Positions 12,249 through 23,449 of a stretch of DNA of 64,000 nucleotides are shown in pieces. The notes below the pieces were generated by a model. It ran no database searches and was not told where the DNA came from. It worked only from the letters and a program-made list of their open reading frames with translations. Location of the stretch: positions 57,859,829 to 57,923,828 of the forward strand of contig CM046863.1 in the NCBI GenBank assembly GCA_025617745.1. The letters are read 5' to 3'. How positions within the stretch are numbered: position 1 is the stretch's first letter; each line of letters starts with the position of its first letter. The stretch is from Heliocidaris erythrogramma (Eukaryota > Echinodermata > Echinoidea > Camarodonta > Echinometridae). The position numbers and the translations under genes are program-made.

Positions 12249-12474
12249 GAGGTTACTCAGCTGCTTTCTAACAGTGGCACACGCGAAGCCTCCCGATGGT
12301 TCGGCTACCCCCGGCTATGTAACACTGCAGTGTCCGCTCGTTCAGCTGAAAAGTCGTATTGAAGAATTTGGCGCACAAACGGAAGCAACTTTTTTTGTGT
12401 GTACGTGTGTGTGAGGTCGAGAGGTAAGATTTGTTTACAAACAGACAAGATGGCTGCGTCCAGTGCACTCGGAA

Positions 12475-12729
12475 ATGCATCGAGATTTAAAACTTATTGA
12501 AAATGAGGACATTGAAGAATTCATCAACTCTGTGGATAGTACGAATACGAGAAAAACTGTAAGGTATGGTTTAGCAATATTCAGGGAGTTCTGTGACACG
12601 ATTGGTGTGACTTTTGATGATCTAGACAGTGTAGAAATTGCCGAACTCGATTCAATCCTTTCTCGATTCTATGCCGGGGCACGTAATAAGTCGGGACAAG
12701 ATTACAGTGTAAAATCAATTAGGATATAA
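12475..12729 (+). pseudogene. N-terminal fragment of a Crypton-type tyrosine recombinase (KIAA1958/ZMYM-like)
   Basis: From the ATG at 12475 the ORF runs 84 codons, beginning MHRDLKLIENEDIEEFI. The segments NTRKTVRYGLAIFREFC, ELDSILSRFYAGARNKSG and QDYSVKSIR match the pattern of the N-terminal core-binding (SAM-like) region of eukaryotic Crypton/DUF3504 recombinases as I recall it: an ELD..L..F....R...G..Y...S.R signature. The catalytic R-H-R-Y domain is absent. The frame closes with TAA at 12727-12729, six bases before a hairpin element (12735-12899), which may have interrupted it. An upstream ATG at 12450 (Kozak-like AAGATGGC) opens only a 16-codon frame, so a frameshift near the original start is also possible. 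It could be a first exon if a donor is used before the stop, but I see no convincing one. Confidence 0.55.
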
Positions 12730-12734
12730 ATCAA

Positions 12735-12899
12735 ATATCCCATACATTTTGTTCGACACTCTGGTTAAAATTATACATTCTCGGAGGCGGTGGTATAGTA
12801 CATTTTTCTTTCGGGGCTACGCCCCTCAAGAAAAATGTACTATACCACCGCCTCCTCGAATGTATAATTTTAACCAGAGTCTCTCACTGCATGGGATAT
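12735..12899. mobile_element. Foldback/hairpin element with 53-bp arms
   Basis: Arms 12758-12810 and 12828-12880 are complementary at 51 of 53 positions; the only mismatches are an adjacent pair. The 17-nt centre is itself GGGGC/GCCCC self-complementary. A second, shorter pair, ATATCCCAT/ATGGGATAT (12735-12743, 12891-12899), closes the outside. The size and structure are those of a MITE or snapback element. Confidence 0.7.
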
Positions 12900-13490
12900 T
12901 TGTATATTATAACATCAATATACAAACATAATTATAACATAATAATAAGCGCGCATATGATGCGCATTCACATTGAGCGCGAAATGGATACTGGCAGCCA
13001 TGACAACCAAAAAGAGGACAATCCTGTCCTCTCACATGTACATATAGGAACGACCTTCTTTTCCTAAAATGAGAGAAGAACATAAAAACGTAAAAATGTA
13101 GGCCGACTTAAAACAATCACCCGTCTAATTAGAAGCAGAAGAAAGTACGCTTATTAATGTCAGGAGTTTAAAAATGAACTCATTTTTTCACATCCATGCA
13201 TATTTTGATGATGGGCGACCGAGTGAAGACCCAGGGTGCCCCCTCCCTAAACACAACCAACTCCCCTCCCTCCAGGGAGGTTGGTTTCTATACGTCATTA
13301 CATGTATGGCTTGATCTCTTTCCGTAGAGATCAGGGATGTATGGTTGTTGAGTGGTCGAGCGCCATCTAGTGACAATTTCTCTACAATTAGTTTACCATT
13401 GCATTACTTTGCTTTTGCATGCAGCAGACTGTATAAACATTGTATAATAGAATATTGTCGAAGAAATAAACATCCCCCGACAATGTCATG
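12900..13490. other. Non-coding stretch
   Basis: No supported gene. There is a short imperfect palindrome around 13245-13290 (CCCTCCCT...AGGGAGG). Confidence 0.35.
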
Positions 13491-13499
13491 TGTGTATAT

Positions 13500-14234
13500 G
13501 TGAGAGAGAGAGAGAGAGAGAGAACAAAAAAGAGGGAGAGAGAGAGAGAGAGAGAGAGAGTTTGGGGGGGGGGGGGGGGGGGAGACTCAATCTCTCTCAC
13601 TCACTTTCTCTTTCTCTCTCCTCTCCGCTCTCTTGGACCCCTTCCTTTCTCTCGACCACCCCTCCCCCTCTCTCTTTCTAACAATCGCCCTCCTCATTCT
13701 CTACTCTGATCTATCTTACCTCTCCTTCTCTCTCTCTCTCTCTCTCTCTCCCTCCCATTACTTCTCCATCTCTTAATTTGCTTCTGTCCCCACTTCAAGT
13801 CTCCGTTATCTCTCCCTCTCTCTCTGTGTCTTGATAAATCTCTCCCCCTCTCTCTCTAATCATAAATCTCTCTCTCTCTCTGTCTTCATAAATCTCTCCC
13901 TCTCTCTGTCTTGATAAATCTCTCTATCGCTGTCTTGATAAATCCTCCTCTCTCCATCTCTATTTGTTGCTTTTATTCCCACTCTGAGTTTCTTTGGTAT
14001 TATTCTCTCGTCTCTATTTTGATAGAGATCTCTTTATGTCTCTTCTGTTCTTTCGCTCTGTATACTTTCCGCTTTACCCCCCCCCCCCCCCCCCCCGTCA
14101 CTCCCCCGTCTCTCTATCTGCATTATACTCTGAACTCCATTGTCCGTCTATCTCTCTCTCTCTCTGTATCTTTCCAAGAGGTCATTCAGTGATCTTTTCA
14201 CATTGGTGATAATCGGGAGGGGGGGGGGGGGGGG
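13500..14234. repeat. GA/CT microsatellite and homopolymer complex
   Basis: (GA)n at 13500-13560 leads into 19 G (13564-13582). It is followed by ~600 bp of CT-rich sequence with repeated TCTTGATAAATCTCTC-like units, a poly-C tract near 14078-14096 and 16 G at 14219-14234. Ser/Arg- and Leu-rich ORFs here are low-complexity artefacts. Confidence 0.85.
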
Positions 14235-14579
14235 TAGAAAAAGCAAATATTTCACAGATTGAATTCATTGCTTCGTAAAATGCCGTCATTTTTCATTTAG
14301 TTTCACATTATTTATTTCATTTCTTTCTTGATTTTGATTTGATGTTTTAATTCTATTTTATTTGTTTCCACGATTGGTTTACATATGTACATGAGCAAGC
14401 AAAATATAAGTATATACAAATGCCATAATACAAAAGATAATACATATATCATAACAGCTCAGTATAATAAATACCTTCCAGTAAAGATAATAAACGCATC
14501 AACAACGGACTAAATAAAGGCTCAAATAAAGCTCATATTTCAGAAATTGAACAAAGCGGTTTTGTCATTTCTGAACCTA

Positions 14580-14760
14580 ACCGTCTAGCCTAAATTGTTA
14601 ACACATACTTTGCAAACATTGGAGATGGCTTGGCCAGAAACATTGTTCCTTTTTTCAAATCATTTTTCAATTATCTGGATAACCCAATCTCAAACACGAT
14701 ATTTTTCACTCCCGTCACAGTTTACGAAGTATTCTTTCCTTCACTGGTCTCCGAGACCTG
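14580..14760 (+). pseudogene. LINE reverse-transcriptase ORF scrap
   Basis: One frame gives VNTYFANIGDGLARNIV, then FNYLDNPISNTIFFTPVTV. This matches the segment just before the finger region in CR1/Jockey-type LINE reverse transcriptases (pattern F..YF..IG..LA......Y L.NP..NS.FF.PVT..E). The match ends near VYEV and no catalytic motif follows, so it is a short dead fragment. Confidence 0.5.
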
Positions 14761-14819
14761 GGTAAATGAACGGCGGAGACAAACATACAAAGAAAATCAG
14801 GCGACTAATGTATAGTTTG

Positions 14820-15310
14820 CAAACAGTATAACCTCTTATTATAAACATTTACACATAATTATGTATTGAATATCTAAATCCTTGCTTATTGATGAAATGA
14901 TATCTTAAAATGACCATGAACCAGTTAATAAGAAACAAAATATGTATTTTCGATGTTGTTCATCCACTATTTAACATTTTGTACATTATTATTTCAATTC
15001 AATTTATTTGTCATCATTCAGTTTAAAAATACATAAATACATGAGACAAGTTTTGATTATAAAAGCTTGAAAGTAATTATAGTTTAGAATTTCGTTCATG
15101 ATATCCAAAGCTTCATTTGAAGAAAACGACATGACAATGATAAACTCATTATGTGATACATATTTATATTACATTTTCAAATCCCGCTCCCCCATATGAC
15201 GTTCATGTGAAATTTCTGACAGTCTTAAATATCTCTCTTTAAATAAGATGGAATACATTTCCCTTTGCATATGATTATATAGGCCTATAATCATGCACAC
15301 TATTTTTTAT
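14820..15310. other. Non-coding AT-rich stretch
   Basis: No supported gene. TTCAATTCAATTTATTTG near 14993-15011 resembles LINE 3'-UTR sequence but is too short to assign. Confidence 0.3.
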
Positions 15311-15318
15311 CTTTTCAG

Positions 15319-15755
15319 AATGAAACTAGACTTTCATTGATTTGTCAATACTACACGTTAATGTCATCTATACAGGATGAAACAAAACTTTCATTGATTT
15401 GTCAATACTACACGTTAATGTCATCTATACAGGATGAAACGAGACTTTCATTGATTTGTCAATACTACACGTCAATGTCATCTTTACAGAATGAAACGAG
15501 ACTTTCATTGATTTGTCAATACAATGAAACGAGACTTTCATTGATTTGTCAATACTACACGTTAATGTCATCTTTACAGAATGAAACGAGACTTTCATTG
15601 ATTTGTCAATACTACACGTTAATGTCATCTATACAGGATGAAACGAGACTTTCATTGATTTGTCAATACTACACGTTAATGTCATCTTTACAGAATGAAA
15701 CGAGACTTTCATTGATTTGTCAATACTACACGTTAATGCCATCTACCCAACGATT
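15319..15755. repeat. 57-bp minisatellite, about 8 units
   Basis: Unit GATGAAACGAGACTTTCATT... has a 57-bp period. Two variants alternate, ending CTATACAGGATG or CTTTACAGAATG, and one unit near 15507-15530 is internally deleted. Because 57 is divisible by three, the array stays open as a 19-residue repeat on the plus strand and is also open on the minus strand for 67 codons. There is no start context, splice support or similarity to suggest translation. The array ends about 50 bp before the scaffold gap. Confidence 0.9.
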
Positions 15756-15801
15756 TTGGTAAATGTGTTTCATATGTACTATGTACCCTGTATGTTTTTA
15801 T

Positions 15802-16301
15802 NNNNNNNNNNNNNNNNNNNNNNNNNNNNNNNNNNNNNNNNNNNNNNNNNNNNNNNNNNNNNNNNNNNNNNNNNNNNNNNNNNNNNNNNNNNNNNNNNNN
15901 NNNNNNNNNNNNNNNNNNNNNNNNNNNNNNNNNNNNNNNNNNNNNNNNNNNNNNNNNNNNNNNNNNNNNNNNNNNNNNNNNNNNNNNNNNNNNNNNNNNN
16001 NNNNNNNNNNNNNNNNNNNNNNNNNNNNNNNNNNNNNNNNNNNNNNNNNNNNNNNNNNNNNNNNNNNNNNNNNNNNNNNNNNNNNNNNNNNNNNNNNNNN
16101 NNNNNNNNNNNNNNNNNNNNNNNNNNNNNNNNNNNNNNNNNNNNNNNNNNNNNNNNNNNNNNNNNNNNNNNNNNNNNNNNNNNNNNNNNNNNNNNNNNNN
16201 NNNNNNNNNNNNNNNNNNNNNNNNNNNNNNNNNNNNNNNNNNNNNNNNNNNNNNNNNNNNNNNNNNNNNNNNNNNNNNNNNNNNNNNNNNNNNNNNNNNN
16301 N
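15802..16301. other. Scaffold gap (500 N)
   Basis: Exactly 500 undetermined bases, the usual placeholder length, so the true distance is unknown. It hides the micro-exon and 5' part of LRR cassette 1. Confidence 0.99.
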
Positions 16302-16732
16302 CAGATCCGTCGCTTCTCTAAAACATCTCTCCATATCAAACTCCTCTCTCAGTTTCCGTATCTCCTCCTGAGCTTCCATCCATCACAAAGCTGATAGCTG
16401 AGAGAGTGACGTCACAAAGCTACGAAGGTCTGTTCTCTTCTTTACTGGCGTGCGAGAGATCGATATCACTATCGATGATGTAGGGAATGAAGACATATCT
16501 CAGATCCAGAATGGTCTTCGTGGACGTGCTGAGGACAGGAGTCACGCGCACATCAGGCTTAAAGCACCGATACACTCGGTCAGAAAAGAAGAATTTAGAG
16601 ACGATGAGAGGACTGGGTCTTCTGATCGGGGACGAGGTGATATTGTCAGGGTAGTATCCGGACGGAGGAGAAATTAATTGATCTCGTGGAGCCTTTGACA
16701 CGTTTGATATCATTTACTCTGTATATAGAACA
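16302..16732 (+). pseudogene. LRR cassette 1 (partial, frameshifted)
   Basis: This begins at the gap edge inside the exon, at the point equivalent to about 18598 in copy 2, and ends at the same donor (GAACA|GTAAGT). Relative to copy 3 it lacks one C in TTTACCTGGCG near 16443 and has several further small indels around 16530-16580, so no single frame spans it. It may be a decayed duplicate or poor consensus beside the gap. The 3' intron matches the other copies closely, including the poly-C tract at 17005-17023, showing that the whole ~2.3-kb unit was duplicated. Confidence 0.7.
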
Positions 16733-17004
16733 GTAAGTAATGACTCCTTTTTTTTCCAAAAATATTGTATTACTTCCATTTTCAAAATAACATCTTTAAA
16801 AAATCAGGTAAATCTGGTAAAAAAGGATGACATTCTATACCCATATACCAGAAATATACTATGCAACCTTATCTGATTACATTTATTGATACAATTAAAT
16901 TAACTATTAACAATGAGATAAACATAACATTTTATAAGCACTATCACGCGCATGGTTTTATTGAATAGAAGATTATATTTCAAACATCTTTTTAAAAGAG
17001 TGAA

Positions 17005-17023
17005 CCCCCCCCCCCCCCCCCCC
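17005..17023. repeat. Poly-C tract in the cassette intron
   Basis: 19 C followed by an A/G-rich AAGAAG...AAAACA run. The same block recurs at about 19307-19400 in the next cassette's intron, so it belongs to the duplicated unit. Confidence 0.85.
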
Positions 17024-17659
17024 AAAGAAGAAGAAAAAACAAAAACAAAAACAAAAAAAAAACAGAAAAGAAGAAAAGGAAAATCGATTCAAATTTCTCG
17101 CATCAATCGCGGGTTTCCCCAATTATCAGCAGGCCTTTGTGTGTGTTCTTGTTCATGTTTTTAAGCCATACATTTGAAATGAAATTGGCATCATAATTAC
17201 TTTTTTGGTCCGGTTAATGTGTAGACTTTAAAAAAACCAAAATATCCACCAGAAATCCATAAACTTGGTCACAAGACTCAATGATTATCAAAGATGATTA
17301 TTGGGTGTAATTATGTTATGACAATAGGTACAACATATCCTACCTTTTTATCACCAAAAGAGGTATAAAAGAACTCCCAGGAAAACAAAAAACATACACA
17401 CAAAACACCCTTTAAGAATTTTGGAAAAAATAAGAGATGATTCTGTTCAAGTTATAAGAAGAAAGAAATTAGCTCAGATTTCACTTATATTACAATGGGC
17501 ATGTTGTGAAATTCTGAAGTATGACATTGTAGAGCCTGGCCTTATTTTGAAAACTATGGGTCAGAGAACTTTGTCATGTTTGTTCTCATTTATTGCATGC
17601 TTGTCAATTACATTTTTCACTTGCCAGTCACCCTCCATACCATCTTCATCCAAATCCCC

Positions 17660-17770
17660 TTTTCATAAGTTTTATCTTCTTCTTCTTCTTCTTTTTCCTT
17701 CTTTGTTTCTTCTCTGCTTATTCTCCTTCTCTTTTTTCTTCTTCTTCTTCTTCTCTTCTTCCTCTTCTTA
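17660..17770. repeat. CTT/TTC microsatellite in the cassette intron
   Basis: Polypyrimidine TTCTTC run shared, with different length, by the equivalent intron segment at 21045-21165. Leu/Phe/Ser-rich ORFs here are artefacts. Confidence 0.85.
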
Positions 17771-17983
17771 TCCTAATTATTTGTTATCATTAATTACCTC
17801 CATCATCATTGTTATTATGTCATTGCTAATTTTTATCATTGATTATATTCTTAGTATATAAAATTACATAGTCCTTAACACGATGTTATCATAACTGTTA
17901 CCAACAGCACTTTCACTCTCGAAGCCGAAATATTTGATTAACATCTGTCTTGGTTTTCATCATCTTTCTCCGAAATTCTATAG

Positions 17984-19035
17984 GTTTTCTGGATCGCTGA
18001 AATCGGACAGACGGTAACAAATGTAAGTAGACTGGTAGGCCTCATTAAATGTTCAACAAAAGGAATTTATACATTCTGCTTCATAGAAAATACACCAAAA
18101 TAAATGATATTTCTTCCTTATTTATTGCATTGTGCACATGGCCTATTTCGTACTACAATAAACTATTTTTCAAAAGATTTTATTTTTTGTAGTAGAAAAT
18201 TGTAAATGGCCAAGAAGTTAATTAAATAATTGGTTTCTTGTAATGAAACTATTTATTGGAACAGAAGTCGAGCAAAATCACATCTTATTTCATGCCATTT
18301 CTTGTCAGCTTGTTTACACTTTGTTTCTCCAAACCACGGATATACTGCGATTTAGTTCTTTTATAGGCCTATATCCTTCTTCTTGTCATTAAGATTCATG
18401 AGAAGAACCCGAAACTCGTAAAAGCGTATGTTTTGTCCATGATAGTGAGAGGAAGAAATTGTATGCAACTCCCTAAATTGAATATGATGCAAAATTGACG
18501 CATTCATTTTCCTTGTATTCTATTACAGATCCCTATGTTAACAATTGAGGACTGCCATCTATCTGCTGAGATGACCATCAGGTTGTGGTCCTGCCTCAGA
18601 TCCGTCGCTTCCCTAAAACATCTCTCCATCTCAGACTCCTCTCTCAGTTTCCCGTCATCTCCTCCTGAGCTTCCATCCATCACAAAGCTGATAGCTGAGA
18701 GAGTGACGTCACAAAGCTACGAAGGTCTGTTCTCTTCTTTACCTGGCGTGCGAGAGATCGATATAACTATCGATGATGTAGGGGAAAAAGGCATATCTCA
18801 GATCCAGAGTGGTCTTCTTCGACGTCTGACGGGACAGGAGCTCATGCGCATCAGGCTTAAAGCACCCGATACACTCCGTCAGAGAAGAAGAATTTAGAGA
18901 CGATGAGAGGACTGGGTCTTCTGATTGGGGACGAGGTGATATTGTCAGGGGTAGTATCCGGACCAGAGGAGAAATTAATTGATCTCGTGGAGCCTTTGAC
19001 ACACGTTTGATATCATATACTCTGTATATAGAACA
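17984..19035 (+). pseudogene. LRR cassette 2 (micro-exon 17984-18022, LRR exon 18529-19035), frameshifted
   Basis: The splice sites are kept: acceptor CTATAG, donor AAAT|GTAAGT, acceptor TATTACAG, donor GAACA|GTAAGT. The micro-exon is 39 nt instead of 40, which puts a TAA in the frame used by copies 3 and 4. The LRR exon opens with MLTIEDCHLSAEM and is open for 120 codons. It then shifts at CTCCGTCAG (copy 3 has CTCCGGTCAG), and a 2-nt gain near 19000 does not restore the frame. The encoded repeats have LRR character (LWSCLRSVASLKHLSISDSSL). The copy is probably dead unless these are assembly errors. It lies about 2.3 kb after copy 1. Confidence 0.72.
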
Positions 19036-19306
19036 GTAAGTAATGACTCCTTTTTAAAAAAAAATATTTTATTACTTCCATTTTCAAAATAACATCTTTA
19101 AAATCAAGGTAAATCTGGTAAAAAAAGGATAGACATCTATACCCATATACCAGAAATATACTATGCAACCTTATCTGATTACATTTATTGATACAATTAA
19201 ATTAACTATTAACAATGAGATAAACATAACATTTTATAAGCACTATCACGCGCATGGTTTTATTGAATATAAGATTATATTTCAAACATCTTTTTAAAAG
19301 AGTGAA

Positions 19307-19400
19307 CCCCCCCCCCCCCCCCCCAAAGAAGAAGAAACAAAAATACAAAACAAACCAAAAAAAAAAACCAACAAAAAAAAACAGAAAAAGAAGAAAATGA
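19307..19400. repeat. Poly-C plus A-rich block in the cassette intron
   Basis: 18 C followed by an A-rich AAGAAG/AAACAA run, paralogous to 17005-17075. Confidence 0.8.
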
Positions 19401-19524
19401 AAATCGATTCAATGTTTCTCGCATCTATCGCGGTTTTCTTTTGTATCAGCAGGCCTTTGTGTGTGTTCTTGTTCATGTTTTTAAGCCATACATTTGAAAT
19501 GAAATTGGCATCATAATTAATTTT

Positions 19525-19890
19525 TATACCCCCGCCAAACGAAGTTTGAAGGGGGTGTATAGGAATCAGTCGATGGGCGGGCGGTCGGTTGGTCGGTCGG
19601 GCGGGCGGTCGGTCCGTCCGTTGCAAATCTTGCGGATCGAACTACTTCCTCAGTTTTTGACCGAAAGTCATGAAATTTGGTACACACATTGGTCTTGGTG
19701 GGAAGATGTGCAAGACATATTTTTCGGATGAGTCGGAATCTGCGTTGCCATGGTAACGGCATATTTATGGCAGAAAATCAAGGAAACACCTTGCGGATCG
19801 AACTACTTCCTCAGTTTTCGACCAAAAGTCAAGAAAGGCTGTTGTCACGGGGCGGGGTCATTAATCATCATCTTCAGTGATATTTCTAGT
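19525..19890 (-). mobile_element. Hairpin/microsatellite/core-repeat element, insertion A
   Basis: The element is absent from the paralogous intron at about 17200, where TAATTACTTTTTTGG continues directly, so its limits are given by comparison. It starts with a hairpin (TATACCCCCGCC...GGGGGTGTATA), followed by GGTCGGTCGG/GTCCGTCC microsatellite. Two partial core repeats follow, each containing TTGCGGATCGAACTACTTCC (about 19630 and 19791). Read on the minus strand this is core, microsatellite, 3' hairpin. That layout suggests a non-autonomous Helentron-like element (inference). Confidence 0.65.
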
Positions 19891-20090
19891 TTTGTCAAGT
19901 TAATGTGTAGACTTTTAAAAAACAAAATATCCACCAGAAATCCATAAACTTGGTCACAAGACTCAATGATTATCAAAGATGATTATTGGGTGTAATCATG
20001 TTATGACAATAGGTACAACATATCCTACCTTTTTATCACCAAAAGAGGTATAAAAGAACTCCCAGGAAAACAAAAAACATACACACACAA

Positions 20091-20776
20091 GATGAATGCG
20101 ACTGCGTCTCCTATATGCCTCCGCCTAAATTCAGTTGATGGCTCAAACTCTTCTAGAAATATTTGATAACGAGGCTAAAAACCAGTAATTTCATGTAATT
20201 TTATGTAAATTGACCTCTGTGACCTCTGACCTTTGACCTACTTACCCCAAAATCTAATCAGTTCATCTTTCTATGGATATGCATACTGGTACCAAGTTTG
20301 AAGTTCTCACCTCAGATAGTTCGAGATATCGCGGTAACGGTGCTAAAAACCAAGAATTTCATGTAATTTCATGTAAATTGACCTCTGTGACCCCTGACCT
20401 TTGACCTACTTACCCCAAAATCTAATCAGTTCATCTTTCTATGGGGATACATACTAGTACCAAGTCTCAAGTTTTTATCTCAAACAGTTCTTGAGATATC
20501 GCGGTAACGGTGCTAAAAACCAAGAATTTTAATGTAATTTCATGTAAATTGACCTCTGTGACCTCTGACCTTTGACCTACTTACCCCAAAATCTAATCAG
20601 TTCATCTTCGTATGGGGATACATACTAGTACCAAGTTTGAGGTTCCTACCTCAAATGATTCTTCAGATATCACGGTAACGAGAAGTGGGACAGACGGACG
20701 GACGCACGGACGGACGGACGGACAACCCGAAAACATAATGCCTCCAGCACCCACCTTCGGTGGGCGGAGGCATAAA
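20091..20776 (+). mobile_element. Pearl/Helentron-like element, insertion B, with three core repeats
   Basis: Insertion limits come from comparison with copy 1-2: ACATACACACAAAACACCC at about 17391 is uninterrupted. The element has a unique 5' part, three core repeats with period ~162-170 bp (each with CCAAGAATTTCATG-type starts and GATATCGCGGTAACG), a GGAC microsatellite (about 20690-20723) and a terminal hairpin (ATGCCTCC...GGAGGCAT). Each core holds four TGACCT-type half-sites at matching positions (20211-20239, 20379-20407, 20550-20578). There is no ORF. Confidence 0.75.
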
Positions 20777-21344
20777 AACACCCTTTAACAATTTTGGAAA
20801 TAATAAGAGATGATTCTGTTCAAGTTATAAGAAGAAAGAAATTAGCTCAGATTTCAATTATATTACAATGGGCATGTTGTAAAATTCTGAATTATGACAT
20901 TGTAGAGCCTGGCCTTATTTTGAAAACTATGGGTCAGAGAACTTTGTCATGTTTATGCTCATTTATTGCATGCTTGTCAATTACATTTTTCACCTGCCAG
21001 TCACCCTCCATACCATCTTCATCCAAATCCCCTTTTCATCAGTTTTATCTTCTTCTTCTTCTTCTTCTTCTTCTTCTTCTTTTCCTTCTTTTTCTTCTTC
21101 TGCTTATTCTCCTTCTTCTTTTTCTTCTTTTTCTTCTTCTCTTCTTCCTCTTCTTATCATAATTATTTGTTATTATGTCATTACTAATTTTTATCATTGA
21201 TTAAATTCTTAGTAGTATAATAATTAGCGTAGTCCTTAACACGATGTTATTATAACTGTTACCAACAGCACTTTCACTCTCGAAGCCGAACTATTTTATT
21301 AACATCTGTCTTGGTTTTCCTCATCTTTCTCCTAAATTCTATAG

Positions 21345-22379
21345 GTTTTCTGGATCGCTGAACTCGGACAGACGGGTATCAAATGTAAGTAGACTGGTAG
21401 GCCTCATTAAATGTTCAACAAAAGGAAATTATACATTCTGCTTCATAGAAAATACAGCAAAATTTTTTTTGCATTTATTGCATTGTGCAAATGGCCTATT
21501 TCATACTATAATAAAATAGTATTCTAAACACTTTTATTTTTGTAGAAAATTTAAATGACCAAGATGTTAATAAAAATATATATATTTTTTTTAAATGAAA
21601 CTATTTATTGGAACAGAAGTCGAGCAAAATCACATCTTATTTCATGTCATTTCTTGTCAGCTTGTTTACACTTTGTTTCTCCAAACCACGGACGTACTGC
21701 GAGTTAGTTCTTTTAAATATCCTTCTTCTCGTCATTAAGATTCATGAGAAGAACCCGAAACTCATAAAGCGTATGTTTTGTCCATGATAGTGAGAGGAAG
21801 AAATTGTATGCAACTCCCTAAATTGAATATGATGCAACATTGACGCATTCATTTTCCTTGTCTTCTATTACAGATCCCTATGTTAACAATTGAGGACTGC
21901 CATCTATCTGCTGAGATGACCATTATGTTGTGGTCCTGCCTCAGATCCGTCGCTTCCCTAAAACATCTCTCCATCTCGGACTCCTCTCTCAATTACCCTC
22001 CATCTCCTCCTGAGCTTCCATCCGTCACAAAGCTGATAGCTGAGAGAGTGACGTCACAAAGCTACGAAGGTCTGTTCTCTTCTTTACCTGGCGTGCGAGA
22101 GATCGATATCACTATCGATGATGTAGGGAAAGAAGACATATCTCAGATCCAGACTGGTCTTCGTCGACGTCTGACGGGACAGGAGCTCACGCGCATCAGC
22201 CTTAAAGCACCCGATACACTCCGGTCAGAGAAGAAGAATGTAGAGACGATGAGAGGACTTGGTCTTCTGATCGGGTACAAGGTGATATTGTCAGGTGTGT
22301 TATCCGGACCGGAGGAGGAAGTAATTGATCGCGTTAAGCCTTCGACACGTTTGATATCATCTAGTTTGTATATAGAACA
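21345..22379 (+). CDS. LRR cassette 3 (micro-exon 21345-21384, LRR exon 21874-22379), open
   Basis: The 40-nt micro-exon (FSGSLNSDRRVSN-type) enters with one base completing a codon and ends in phase 0. The 506-nt exon continues IPMLTIEDCHLSAEM and stays open to donor GAACA|GTAAGT, leaving two bases. LRR-type segments are LWSCLRSVASLKHLSISDSSL and LPGVREIDITIDDVG, with ELPSVTKLIAERVTS and RRRLTGQELTRISLKAPDTL between and after them. The total is 546 nt, or 182 codons, so cassettes can join in frame. The style resembles the C-terminal LRR part of the expanded echinoid NLR-type or other immune receptor families, but no NACHT, TIR, death domain or membrane segment is in the window; that assignment is inferred. 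Its 3' intron contains the 5.3-kb insertion. The C-terminal third (IGYKVILSGVLSGPEEEV) differs from copy 4. Confidence 0.65.
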
Positions 22380-23159
22380 GTAAGTATTAAATTACTACCG
22401 TACCTATTTTTTTTAAAGATTCTTTTATTACTTCCATTTTCGAAATAACATCTAACAATGAGTTAAACATTTTATAAGCACGATCACTCATGCACATGGT
22501 ATTATTGAATGAAAATTTACATTTGAAACATTTGCGAAGATGAGTGAACAAGAGTGAACAAAGAAAACAGAATAAAGAAGAAAACTAAAGTCGATTCAAA
22601 GTTTCTCGCATCTATCGCGGGTTTCCTTTTCATCAGCGCGCCTTTGTGTGTGTTCTTGTATATGTTTTTAATTCATACATTTGACATGAAATGGGCATGA
22701 TTAACTTTTTTGGTCAGGTTAATATGTTGACTTTTAATTACCAAAATATCCACCTGGGGTCGTATTTTAGAAAAATACTTAAGAATGATATTCATGAATT
22801 CTTTAATTCTCATCTTTTTTAAACAAAAATCTTAATCAAAATGCATATTCGATATAAAAATATTTGCTAAGAACTTTTTTCTAAACTTAAAGACTTTCAT
22901 CTTATCCGATTTTTCAGAGTAAGGTATAAAATCTTAGATTTTTTCCAAGTCAAAATTCTTAAATGGACATCCGTATTCTAATGTACAATGATAAGTAAGT
23001 ATTCTACCCTATATTTAAGCATGCTATACTAGGGAGGATGCTTAAATGGTCCGCTGGGCTGCAAAGATATATAGCTAGTAAAATGAAAACCTATTATGGC
23101 TATGACTATGCACCTTCCATATTATGAATGCACGTGTACCGCAGTCTTTAGACTTTTGA

Positions 23160-23449
23160 CCTATTTATAGATCTGCGCTGCGTGACGTGACGTGAGCTAG
23201 CTAGCTGTATTTATAGAAGCGCGCGCAGTCGACAGTACAGTTGTCGTCGGCGCGGCATATTACAGTATACGCGCAGTGTGGAATTTTGTACACAAAAAAG
23301 AAAGAGCCCGCACGCGCGCCCAGGCCAACCACCGAAATTATAACACTGATTACAACTTAACTAGGCCTAGTTGGAAATTGTGAGTTAACAACTCTCTTTA
23401 GTTTAATCAATAATAATATGGAGGCAGTGATCCCGGGCATTGTTAAGAG
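23160..23449 (+). promoter_or_regulatory. Promoter-like patch with possible first coding exon (23418-23449)
   Basis: TGACGTGACGTGAGCTAGCT, then TATTTATAGA (TATA-like) and a CpG-rich run (GCGCGCGCAGTCGAC, GGCGCGGC) precede a short leader. ATG at 23418 opens MEAVIPGIVK and reaches a good donor AAGAG|GTGAGA at 23450. No next exon was identified. The element order resembles the patch at 4150-4250. Confidence 0.33.

Noticed and set aside
13488-14209. Ser/Arg- and Leu/Pro-rich ORFs
   Set aside because: GA/CT microsatellite and poly-C/G translation.
15337-15762. 141-codon ORF of 19-residue repeats
   Set aside because: The 57-bp minisatellite keeps frame by arithmetic. The opposite strand is also open and there is no start or splice support.
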